In this document: positions 1 to 5,518 of the stretch, piece by piece
Numbering within the stretch: position 1 is the first letter of the stretch
How the letters are laid out: each line of letters starts with the position of its first letter
Source of the DNA: Acidobacteriaceae bacterium
Lineage (GTDB): Bacteria > Acidobacteriota > Terriglobia > Terriglobales > SbA1
Direction of reading: 5' to 3'
Length of the DNA: 6,048 nucleotides
NCBI GenBank assembly: GCA_003156615.1
Contig: PMHI01000322.1
Location: 7,646 to 13,693, forward strand
Notes under the pieces: model-generated
What the model was told of the DNA's origin: nothing
Database searches by the model: none
What the model saw: the letters and a program-made list of their open reading frames with translations, nothing else
Program-made: the position numbers and the translations under genes

Positions 1-2
1 CG

Positions 3-89
3 ACGCACGAAGCAATCGAAACCATGCATCGTGCCACCGCCGAACTCAAGCCTACCGGAATTGAACGGCGACGTTGCGGATCAGCGTGA
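3..89 (+). CDS. Possible C-terminal end of a plus-strand gene (partial, function unknown)
   Basis: Reading from base 3, this frame is open from the window edge to a TGA at 87-89. It gives 28 residues, beginning THEAIETMHRATAELK and ending in an arginine- and cysteine-containing tail. The first half looks like an amphipathic helix, which is compatible with a real C-terminus. The stop falls 4 bp before the convergent metallophosphoesterase stop, a plausible tail-to-tail arrangement. Against it, an open run this short occurs often by chance, and the opposite strand is also open over 1-80. I recognise no family. Sequence to the left of the window would decide it. Confidence 0.25.
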   Translation, partial: THEAIETMHRATAELKPTGIERRRCGSA

Positions 90-93
90 GCAG

Positions 94-801
94 TCACAGG
101 TCGAAGACTCGATAGACTGGCGATCGTTCTTGCGCCTGCAGTAGCGAAATCGCGACATTGTGCACGGCCACGCCCGCCGGAGTTCGCCCATCAATTCTGC
201 CGTGGTGAGCATGGCCATGCACGACCAGGTCGGCTCCGTGCCGATCCACAACTTCAGCCAGACGCGACGTGCCAAGAAATGGAAAGATCTCCGTCGCTTC
301 GCCCTGCACGGTCTCGGGAATGGGCGAATAGTGCAGCACCACCACCCGTTTCTTGGTGCGCAGTTGGGACAGGCCGCGCTCAAGCTTGAGGGCTTCGTCA
401 ATCGAGGCTTGCACGAATTGCTTGATTTCGCGTTCCCCGAAGGCGGTGAGCATTCCGCGTCCAAATCCGCCAACAAAACCCTTGGTTCCCGCAAAACCGA
501 CGCCATCTCGCTCGTAGGCGGTACCTTGCAGCAGTTTGATCCCGGCCCCCACGATCATCCGACCTAGTTCTTCTTCCTTTCCGCTTTCATAATCGTGATT
601 GCCCAACACAGCGATGGTCGGAATCCGCAGCCGGACCAAAACGTTAAGCAGCGGCTCCATTTCATCGGGCTGCCCGTAGTTAGTCAGATCGCCCGCCAGA
701 ACGAGAACATCGGCTTCGTCCCGTACCCGTTCAAACTGATCCTTGAGCTTGGCATAGCTCTGCGGATTGAAATGCAAGTCGGCTGTGGCTGCGATTCTCA
801 T
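94..801 (-). CDS. Calcineurin-like metallophosphoesterase
   Basis: This 235-residue protein is a probable cytoplasmic dimetal phosphoesterase that hydrolyses a phosphomonoester or phosphodiester; the substrate cannot be read from sequence. The whole calcineurin-like motif set is visible: DLH (Asp8, His10), AGD (Gly37-Asp38), GNHD (Gly67-Asp70), His157 in VVVLHYSP, and GHAHHG (196-201, with His197 and His199). These are the known metal ligands of the family, so the enzyme should be active. There is no signal peptide or membrane segment. The ATG at 799-801 is chosen because the beta strand MRIAATADLH begins there, as in the family; only a weak GACGG lies upstream. It starts 12 bp after the nucleotidyltransferase stop, so the two are almost certainly co-transcribed. 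The fold is very likely right; YfcE-type phosphodiesterase, nucleotidase or protein phosphatase roles all remain possible. Confidence 0.93.
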   Translation of the reverse strand: MRIAATADLHFNPQSYAKLKDQFERVRDEADVLVLAGDLTNYGQPDEMEPLLNVLVRLRIPTIAVLGNHDYESGKEEELGRMIVGAGIKLLQGTAYERDGVGFAGTKGFVGGFGRGMLTAFGEREIKQFVQASIDEALKLERGLSQLRTKKRVVVLHYSPIPETVQGEATEIFPFLGTSRLAEVVDRHGADLVVHGHAHHGRIDGRTPAGVAVHNVAISLLQAQERSPVYRVFDL

Positions 802-813
802 GCAAAATGACCG

Positions 814-1665
814 TCAGGAACTGCGTCGTTCGCTCCCGGCAGGCTTACGCGTATCCGCGCAACGCTCCAACTGCTGCAGGCGGCTTCTTCTTTTCTCTTC
901 TAGCAGGTTCGCCAGCCGCCACTCGTTTACATCGATGGCAAACATGTTGTCATCCACAAGGCTACCGCGAAAACTCGCATGGGGGTCGGGGCTCGCGATC
1001 TCGCTCTGCAGTCGCTGCAGCAACTCACGCCAGACATCAGCGGGCACGTAGTGGGTCTGCGCCGGATATACATATCGAAAGAGTAACAGGGACCACAAAA
1101 GCATCTCCCAGTGTTCCCCCACCAACTGCAGTTCGCGGTCCCAGTCGAACAACGGGTAAGTGCCGTAGATTACGTGTGCAATGTCAGCCCCGTCGAAACG
1201 CTCCCGCTTTGTGACAAAGATCTTTGAAGCGACCAACTCTTCGGGAGCGAGCACACGCGTCTCAATGTCGTGCACCACCGCGGGACGGGCTCGCTCAATC
1301 CAAGAGTCCTCGACAGCGAGCACGCCGTTACTCATGCCCGTGATCAAGTCGACGAAGAATTCTCCTTTATGCGCCTTGGCGAGCCAGACCGGATCGCGGA
1401 CCTCGCAGTCGAATCCGCATTGGCGCAAGTACGGCAGAACATTCAGGACGGTGCCTGTGGTCATGAACACATCCAGATCCTTGGTGAAACGGCAGATTCC
1501 CGTATGTTGGCGCAGAGCGAATGCTCCTGAGACCGCGTAGGGGATGTGCTTCTCCTCGAGCGCGGTGAGTAGTTCGCGAAACAGTGCAGCCTGCTTCTCG
1601 GGAATGTCCATCGGCATCGATGAGGTCACGGGCAGCGACTCGACGGGTTGGGACGGTTCTGGCAC
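814..1665 (-). CDS. Minimal nucleotidyltransferase (Pol-beta superfamily, AbiEii/MNT-like)
   Basis: Up to 283 residues. The nucleotidyltransferase core lies at about 25-165: a helix, then VSGAFAL (45-51) as the Gly-containing motif, KDLDVF (62-67) giving catalytic Asp63 and Asp65, and FFVDLI (103-108) giving the third carboxylate, Asp106. APEELVASK (140-148) and RERFDGAD (154-161) match the helix with conserved Lys and Asp residues seen in AbiEii-like and related transferases. The C-terminal part holds HWEMLLWSLLLFRYVYP (185-201) and RGSLVDDNMFAIDVNEW (233-249), blocks I associate with uncharacterised bacterial transferases of this type; the tail is charged and probably disordered. The family moves a nucleotide from an NTP to a protein, RNA or small molecule; the target is unknown. 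The start is uncertain. The longest reading uses GTG at 1663-1665; ATG at 1615-1617 and at 1609-1611 also fit, and none has a good ribosome binding site. It precedes the metallophosphoesterase by 12 bp. Confidence 0.88.
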   Translation of the reverse strand: MPEPSQPVESLPVTSSMPMDIPEKQAALFRELLTALEEKHIPYAVSGAFALRQHTGICRFTKDLDVFMTTGTVLNVLPYLRQCGFDCEVRDPVWLAKAHKGEFFVDLITGMSNGVLAVEDSWIERARPAVVHDIETRVLAPEELVASKIFVTKRERFDGADIAHVIYGTYPLFDWDRELQLVGEHWEMLLWSLLLFRYVYPAQTHYVPADVWRELLQRLQSEIASPDPHASFRGSLVDDNMFAIDVNEWRLANLLEEKRRSRLQQLERCADTRKPAGSERRSS

Positions 1666-1683
1666 GGAGTTTGGATGTGCTCT

Positions 1684-1705
1684 AGTGCATTACGGTTGGT
1701 GCACT
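1684..1705. promoter_or_regulatory. Inverted repeat AGTGCA-N10-TGCACT, possible operator
   Basis: Two perfect 6-bp arms (1684-1689 and 1700-1705) flank a 10-bp spacer, so equivalent faces lie about one and a half helical turns apart. The repeat lies in the 82-bp gap before the nucleotidyltransferase and covers the weak -10 candidate, a usual place for a repressor dimer. A chance 6-bp inverted repeat is common, so this is only suggestive. Confidence 0.25.
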
Positions 1706-1718
1706 TCTGATGGCTCAA
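1689..1718 (-). promoter_or_regulatory. Weak candidate promoter for the nucleotidyltransferase-phosphoesterase pair
   Basis: On the minus strand TTGAGC (1713-1718) and CGTAAT (1689-1694) are 18 bp apart, each with four of six consensus bases. Transcription would start near 1682, just before the earliest possible start codon at 1665. The TTGAGC is also part of a tiny palindrome, TGGCTTGAGCCA (1711-1722). The match is poor and the pair could equally be read from the upstream sugar genes. Confidence 0.22.
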
Positions 1719-1747
1719 GCCAAAGGAAAAGTCGCTTCGTGACGGTA

Positions 1748-3910
1748 TCAGGAGACAATCGTAACAATTTCTATCGTGCTCCGCGTGTCCGCCTTGTGCA
1801 CCAACACGGAGTTGCTTCTCCGTTCGAGCAATAAATCGACACTGACATCTCCGCAGCGGAGATCGTTGATGGTAAGGGTCGGAATGCCCTCTGGAAGATA
1901 CGGATCATCGAAGACAATCCTTTTGCGCTCAGCATTGATGGAAATGCCAAGACATGCTTGCAGGATGAGGAACGGGGCGGCGGCTGCCCAAGCCTGCGGC
2001 GAGCATGCAACGGGATAAAGAGTTGGACCTTCACCCGGCCGGCGATCTAATCCACAAAAAAGTTCTGGCAGGCGATGCAGATCGACCATGCTGCTGAGGT
2101 CGAGCAATCCCATCAGTATCTGGCCCGCCAGGTTCTTGAACCCATATTTTGCGAGCCCGCTCGCAATCAGAGAATTGTCATGCGGCCATATTGAACCATT
2201 GTGGTAGGAAAGCGGGTTATAACGACTTTCGCCCGAGGCCACCGTTCGAACGCCCCAACCGCTAAATGACTCCGGCTGAAAAAGAGTTTCAGCCAATCGC
2301 CGGGCGCGATCCGGGGACGCAATCCCGGTATAGAGGCAGTGGCCCGCGTTCGAGGTGCGGACCTGGCAAGGCCGCTTTCGGCCATCGAGCGCCAAGACGT
2401 AGGTGGACAGTTCGTCACACCAGAAGTGTTCCTCGAATCGCGAGCGCAGATTTTCCGCTTCTACTTCCAGCGCGGCCGATCTCAGAGAACTGCCGGCAAA
2501 CCGGCACAATCGAGCAGCGGCCAGTTTTGCGGCATAAACGTAGCCCTGCACTTCGCAGAGAGCGATGGGAGCCTCGGCGAGACTGCCGTCAGCATGAAAA
2601 ATCGAATCGTTGGAATCCTTCCAGCCCTGCTGGACTAGGCCCTTCTCCGAGCGTTGCCTGTATTCCACAAAGGCGTCGCCATCCGCGTCGCCGAAATCGT
2701 CAATCCAGTGCAGCGCGCGCTCAATGTGCGGCCACAAATGCTCGATGAAGGGGCGGTCTGCGGTGCGCTCGTAATAGGCGCCCGCGAGAATTATGAACAG
2801 AGGGGTCGCATCCACGCTGCCGTAATACCGCCCAAATGGAACTTCGCCCAGCGCCGCCATTTCTCCCTGGCGCATCTCATGCAGAATCTTTCCCGGCTCC
2901 GCCTCGATCGCCTCGTCGATCTCGGTCGCCTGCGTCGATGCCAGACACTCCAAAACGCCTTTCGCCATCGCCGGATTCAGCCATAGCATCTGCAAGGCCG
3001 TGATGATGCCGTCTCTTCCAAACACGGTGCTGAACCACGGCACTCCTGCGTAGGGATAGTTGGGTTCTGGATTTCCCACCATCATCATCTGCACATCAGC
3101 GAACGAGCGGTTGATCCAGTCATTGAAGCGTGAATTCGAACTGTACATGCGCGGAAAGGCCTTACCCACGCTCTCCTGTTCGTGACGGGCGGCACCAACG
3201 GCGCTTGAATACCCGATGCCGGGAGGTGCCGCTTTGGACTGGCACGAAATGGATATATGGAAGGTGGTTCTCTGTTTTGGACGCAGGGTGATGTCGTACC
3301 GCAATTCGCAGTCAGTCGCGAGTGTTGGTGCAGTTTCCCACCGAATGAGCGTTCTCCGTTCAACACCGTCCAGGCCTTCATACGCGAGCAGAACCGATTC
3401 CGCCTCCAGCTTCGCGGGACGACGCATGCCCTTGTGTTGGCGGTGCATGCCTCGCACTTCGAAGATGTCGGCGAAGTCAGCGTCAAAGGTTATGCGGAAG
3501 GGAACGAATAGGTCGGAAAGCCCGTGGTTGACAAACACGAACTCCTCGTAACAAGTATTCTTCCATAAGAAACGTGAGCGCAGCAGATGTAGCGTACCAC
3601 GCGGAATCACCACTGCATCGCCGCGAGACACGTCTAAGTTCGCCAGGTCGCCTGTGAAGCGAAAATTGCTGGTTTCTACAGTCGAACTGAGCAGCAGCGG
3701 GCGCGTTTCCCACAGGTGCACCATCAGTTCCGACAAGTGTCGCGTGTCTTCAAAGAACAGCCCCTGCTCGCCCATGCCGGTGGTCTGGACGTCGCCCAGG
3801 CGGTCGAATACGAAGAACGTCCGCCCATACTTGAGAACACGTGCCCGATCGTCGGTCGGCGAAAGAGCTGTAGCTATGTAGTAGTGTTGGGTGATACCAG
3901 GTCCGTCCAA
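1748..3910 (-). CDS. Amylo-alpha-1,6-glucosidase / glycogen debranching-type enzyme
   Basis: This 720-residue protein has the two-part build of bacterial debranching-type glucosidases. A beta-rich N-terminal domain (about 10-225, GDE_N-type) contains VLKYGRTFFVFDRLGD (25-40), MGEQGLFFEDTRHLS (46-60) and RPLLLSSTV (70-78). An alpha/alpha-barrel catalytic domain (about 255-660) contains VFGRDG (296-301), YGSVDATPLF (363-372), QGWKDSND (428-435), EVQGYVYA (453-460), YNPLSYHNGSIWPHDN (564-579) and LPELFCG (614-620). The likely acid/base residues are the Asp in GWKDS and a C-terminal Glu, by family analogy only. It should hydrolyse alpha-1,6 branch glucose in glycogen-like glucans in the cytoplasm; no signal peptide is seen. 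The start is taken as TTG at 3908-3910: no ATG or GTG precedes the conserved N-terminus in frame, and GGAG (3918-3921) sits 7 nt upstream. The gene overlaps the glycosyltransferase by 37 bp. The natural substrate may be a different oligosaccharide. Confidence 0.93.
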   Translation of the reverse strand: MDGPGITQHYYIATALSPTDDRARVLKYGRTFFVFDRLGDVQTTGMGEQGLFFEDTRHLSELMVHLWETRPLLLSSTVETSNFRFTGDLANLDVSRGDAVVIPRGTLHLLRSRFLWKNTCYEEFVFVNHGLSDLFVPFRITFDADFADIFEVRGMHRQHKGMRRPAKLEAESVLLAYEGLDGVERRTLIRWETAPTLATDCELRYDITLRPKQRTTFHISISCQSKAAPPGIGYSSAVGAARHEQESVGKAFPRMYSSNSRFNDWINRSFADVQMMMVGNPEPNYPYAGVPWFSTVFGRDGIITALQMLWLNPAMAKGVLECLASTQATEIDEAIEAEPGKILHEMRQGEMAALGEVPFGRYYGSVDATPLFIILAGAYYERTADRPFIEHLWPHIERALHWIDDFGDADGDAFVEYRQRSEKGLVQQGWKDSNDSIFHADGSLAEAPIALCEVQGYVYAAKLAAARLCRFAGSSLRSAALEVEAENLRSRFEEHFWCDELSTYVLALDGRKRPCQVRTSNAGHCLYTGIASPDRARRLAETLFQPESFSGWGVRTVASGESRYNPLSYHNGSIWPHDNSLIASGLAKYGFKNLAGQILMGLLDLSSMVDLHRLPELFCGLDRRPGEGPTLYPVACSPQAWAAAAPFLILQACLGISINAERKRIVFDDPYLPEGIPTLTINDLRCGDVSVDLLLERRSNSVLVHKADTRSTIEIVTIVS

Positions 3911-4971
3911 CTCGGAACTCCGTCGTCAAGGGTCAGTGGCAATGCTTCTCCTCGCACCAATCGTTTATAAATGGTCACGTACTCCTGCGCCATCCGTTCG
4001 ACGGAAAAATGCCGCTCGAAATGTCTGCGGCATACCTCCCGGTCGATCTCTCTCAATCTCTTTACGGCAGCGATCGCGCCCGCACAATCGTCAACTACAA
4101 AACCTGTGACCCCATCTACCATGATCTCGGGCACAGAGCCGCGATTATAGGCGATCACCGGGGTCCCGCAAGCTAAAGCCTCAATCATGACGATGCCAAA
4201 AGGCTCGGGCCAGCAGATGGGAAACAGGAGAGCTGCAGCCTCGCCGAGGAAGCTAGTTTTCTCGTCGTTGCTAATTTCGCCAATAAACTCCACCCCACCG
4301 CAATTCAGCAAAGGCCTGATTTGATGTTCAAAATACGCACGATCTGCCTGGTCAATCTTGGCCGCAAGTTTTAAAGGCATACCAGATCTGCGAGCAATGT
4401 CGATGGCTTCATCTACCCCTTTTTCGGGCGAGACGCGACCGAGGAATGCCAGATATTTGCCGTCCCCCTGCGAGAAGGTTAGCGATTGTCGTGGCATTCC
4501 GTGTCGGACCGTGCCCCGCCAATTTGCCCACGGCAGAGGTATTCGTTGGGAATCCGAGATTGAAACCAGCGGTTGTTCTCGGAAGGTCTGATATACGGGC
4601 ACCAGATCCGGAAGATCAAGGCGCCCGTGCAAGGTCGTCAAGCAGGGCACGTCTTGTCGGCGGCTCAATGGGAAATGAAAATAATCGGTATGAAAATGAA
4701 CTAAGTCGAAATTCGCCACCTCGGTGAACACTTTTTCCAGCATGAGCACATGGTGTGCGAACGGGTCTTTGCACTGCGGATCAAGCCGCAAAGCCCTCGA
4801 GCACGCCGGCACGAGCCGGGCATTCGTTACCGAATCTCCGCTGGCGAACAAAGTGACGTCGTGACCCAAACGGACGAGTTCTTCTGTGAGCCAGGACACA
4901 ACCCGTTCGGTTCCCCCATACAGACGCGGAGGAATGCTCTCGTAAAGCGGTGCCACTTGAGCGATTCTCAT
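3874..4971 (-). CDS. GT4-family glycosyltransferase
   Basis: This 365-residue GT-B protein transfers a sugar from an activated nucleotide donor with retention of configuration; acceptor and donor are unknown. The N-terminal Rossmann domain starts MRIAQVAPLYES and carries the glycine loop YGGTERVV (18-25) and HFHTDYFHF (92-100). The C-terminal donor-binding domain has FLGRVSPEKGVDEAI (177-191 region), KLAAK (201-205), and the GT4 signature EPFGIVMIEALACGTPVIA (256-274), including the E-x7-E pair Glu256 and Glu264, followed by DGVTGFVV (286-293). There is no membrane segment, so it is cytosolic or peripheral. The ATG at 4969-4971 is chosen because the family motif begins there; the TTG at 5034 would add 21 unlike residues. 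AAGG lies very close upstream, so translation initiation may be modest. Its 3' end overlaps the glucosidase start by 37 bp. Partnership with that enzyme suggests alpha-glucan or related carbohydrate synthesis, which is inference. Confidence 0.93.
   Translation of the reverse strand: MRIAQVAPLYESIPPRLYGGTERVVSWLTEELVRLGHDVTLFASGDSVTNARLVPACSRALRLDPQCKDPFAHHVLMLEKVFTEVANFDLVHFHTDYFHFPLSRRQDVPCLTTLHGRLDLPDLVPVYQTFREQPLVSISDSQRIPLPWANWRGTVRHGMPRQSLTFSQGDGKYLAFLGRVSPEKGVDEAIDIARRSGMPLKLAAKIDQADRAYFEHQIRPLLNCGGVEFIGEISNDEKTSFLGEAAALLFPICWPEPFGIVMIEALACGTPVIAYNRGSVPEIMVDGVTGFVVDDCAGAIAAVKRLREIDREVCRRHFERHFSVERMAQEYVTIYKRLVRGEALPLTLDDGVPSWTDLVSPNTTT
3918..3921 (-). promoter_or_regulatory. Ribosome binding site GGAG deciding the TTG start of the glucosidase
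   Basis: On the minus strand GGAG is followed by 7 nt and then TTG (3908-3910). It lies inside the last codons of the glycosyltransferase gene. It is the only good Shine-Dalgarno site near the conserved N-terminus of the glucosidase, so it fixes the non-ATG start and suggests that ribosomes finishing the transferase re-initiate here. Confidence 0.6.
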
Positions 4972-5150
4972 AGCCTTCGAAACGAGTCTTGGCCTCGGAC
5001 CGTATCCCCCGAAACAAGAACGGAAGCCCCACAAACAGACAATAGGATTATAAGGCGCTCCGGTCTATCAGGTGGGCCCTGTAGCTTGACCACGGGAACG
5101 CGCCGGGGAATCTTCAAACCTTTCAGTGGGCGCGCAGTCTAGCCGCCCGA
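4972..5150. other. Intergenic leader between the DUF6496-like gene and the glycosyltransferase gene
   Basis: This 179-bp gap holds the TATAAT box described separately and a long, fairly G-rich leader before the transferase. I see no convincing coding frame. The only terminator-like element after the DUF6496-like stop is a weak GGGCG/CGCCC pair (arms near 5129-5133 and 5144-5148) with a loop of about 10 nt and no U tract, so read-through from the small gene remains possible. Confidence 0.5.
5047..5052 (-). promoter_or_regulatory. Perfect TATAAT -10 box upstream of the glycosyltransferase
   Basis: The minus strand reads CCTTATAATCC, a six-of-six match to the sigma-70 -10 element. Transcription would begin near 5040, giving an untranslated leader of about 70 nt before the ATG at 4971. 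No good -35 element lies 16-18 bp upstream; the bases there are CCACCT-like. An activator or an alternative sigma factor that relies mainly on the -10 box is therefore possible. The position, just before the sugar gene pair, supports a functional role. Confidence 0.45.
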
Positions 5151-5372
5151 TCACGCGTTCTTGTCAGGTACTTTCGCCCCCTTTTTTCGGGCCTCCGAAA
5201 GACCAATGGCGATCGCCTGCTTGCGGCTCTTAACGGTTCCTCCCTTGCCGCCTCTGCCTGACTTTAAGGTGCCTTTCTTCTCTCTGCGCATTGCACTTGC
5301 CACGCTTTTGCTTGCGGCTTTGCCGTACTTTCGTCCCCCAGAGTTCTTTCCCGACCGCTTCGTCACTGCCAT
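5151..5372 (-). CDS. Small lysine-rich DUF6496-like protein
   Basis: A 73-residue, strongly basic protein with 15 Lys and 7 Arg against only 3 acidic residues. The N-terminal half (about 5-46) is rich in Gly, Ser and Lys and probably disordered. The C-terminal stretch KSRKQAIAIGLSEARKKGAK (48-67) is the conserved helix I associate with DUF6496 proteins. The function of this family is not known to me; its charge suggests nucleic-acid or other polyanion binding, much like small histone-like or stress-induced proteins, but that is inference. There is no signal peptide. The ATG at 5370-5372 is chosen because a perfect AGGAGG (5381-5386) sits 8 nt upstream; a longer reading from TTG at 5414 would place the first residues upstream of this site. 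It is divergent from the stress-type gene starting at 5519, and lies 179 bp before the glycosyltransferase on the same strand. Confidence 0.85.
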   Translation of the reverse strand: MAVTKRSGKNSGGRKYGKAASKSVASAMRREKKGTLKSGRGGKGGTVKSRKQAIAIGLSEARKKGAKVPDKNA

Positions 5373-5380
5373 TGGGTGTG

Positions 5381-5386
5381 CCTCCT
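5381..5386 (-). promoter_or_regulatory. AGGAGG ribosome binding site for the DUF6496-like gene
   Basis: A perfect anti-16S match on the minus strand, 8 nt before the ATG at 5372. It rules out the longer TTG start at 5414 and points to strong translation. Confidence 0.8.
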
Positions 5387-5406
5387 GGTCTGTTAGTAGG
5401 GAAAGC

Positions 5407-5428
5407 ATCCGCAAGGGTTGTAGCGGAT
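5407..5428. promoter_or_regulatory. Inverted repeat ATCCGC-N10-GCGGAT in the divergent intergenic region, possible operator
   Basis: Perfect 6-bp arms at 5407-5412 and 5423-5428 flank a 10-bp spacer. It lies between the divergent starts at 5372 and 5519, closer to the DUF6496-like gene. A dimeric regulator could bind here and control one or both genes. Nearby is a short CTCGG-CCT-CCGAG hairpin (5448-5460). I could not assign a convincing -35/-10 pair on either strand of this region. Confidence 0.28.
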
Positions 5429-5503
5429 ATCTTTTCGCTGCAACATCCTCGGCCTCCGAGCATCTAAAATGACGACGCAGTGGGATGGCCGGACAATTTT
5501 GAT

Positions 5504-5509
5504 AGGAGG
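5504..5509 (+). promoter_or_regulatory. AGGAGG ribosome binding site for the YflT-like stress protein gene
   Basis: A perfect Shine-Dalgarno sequence with a 9-nt spacer to the ATG at 5519-5521. It is the same strength as that of its divergent neighbour and indicates high expression potential for both genes. Confidence 0.8.
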
Positions 5510-5518
5510 TATTTCACG

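Noticed and set aside
1..80. Minus-strand open frame reading FGGGTMHGFDC, loosely like the GFDCSGFV motif of NlpC/P60 peptidases
   Set aside because: It lacks the Ser-Gly after the Cys, is exactly antisense to the better-looking plus-strand frame, has no ribosome binding site at its ATG, and is cut after a few residues.
81..567. Long open frames in other frames over the metallophosphoesterase
   Set aside because: They show no family motifs and are rich in Arg, Ser, Cys and Pro as expected of shadows; the conserved metal-binding motifs are all in the frame annotated at 94-801.
94..1665. Classic HEPN-MNT or AbiE toxin-antitoxin locus
   Set aside because: No HEPN protein or AbiEi-like winged-helix partner is present; the partner is a metallophosphoesterase instead.
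1711..1722. TGGCTTGAGCCA hairpin after the glucosidase as a terminator
   Set aside because: The stem is only 5 bp with a 2-nt loop and no U tract follows on the minus strand.
2266..3551. Several plus-strand and alternative minus-strand open frames of about 80-160 residues across the glucosidase
   Set aside because: They are antisense or shifted to a gene with full-length family motifs, and their translations are low-complexity and unlike any family.
4972..5034. TTG start at 5034 that would lengthen the glycosyltransferase by 21 residues
   Set aside because: The added residues do not resemble the family, whose N-terminal strand begins at MRIAQVAPLYES, and the TATAAT box fits a start at 4971.
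5373..5414. TTG start at 5414 that would lengthen the DUF6496-like protein by 14 residues
   Set aside because: The perfect AGGAGG at 5381-5386 is correctly spaced for the ATG at 5372 and would lie inside the longer reading.
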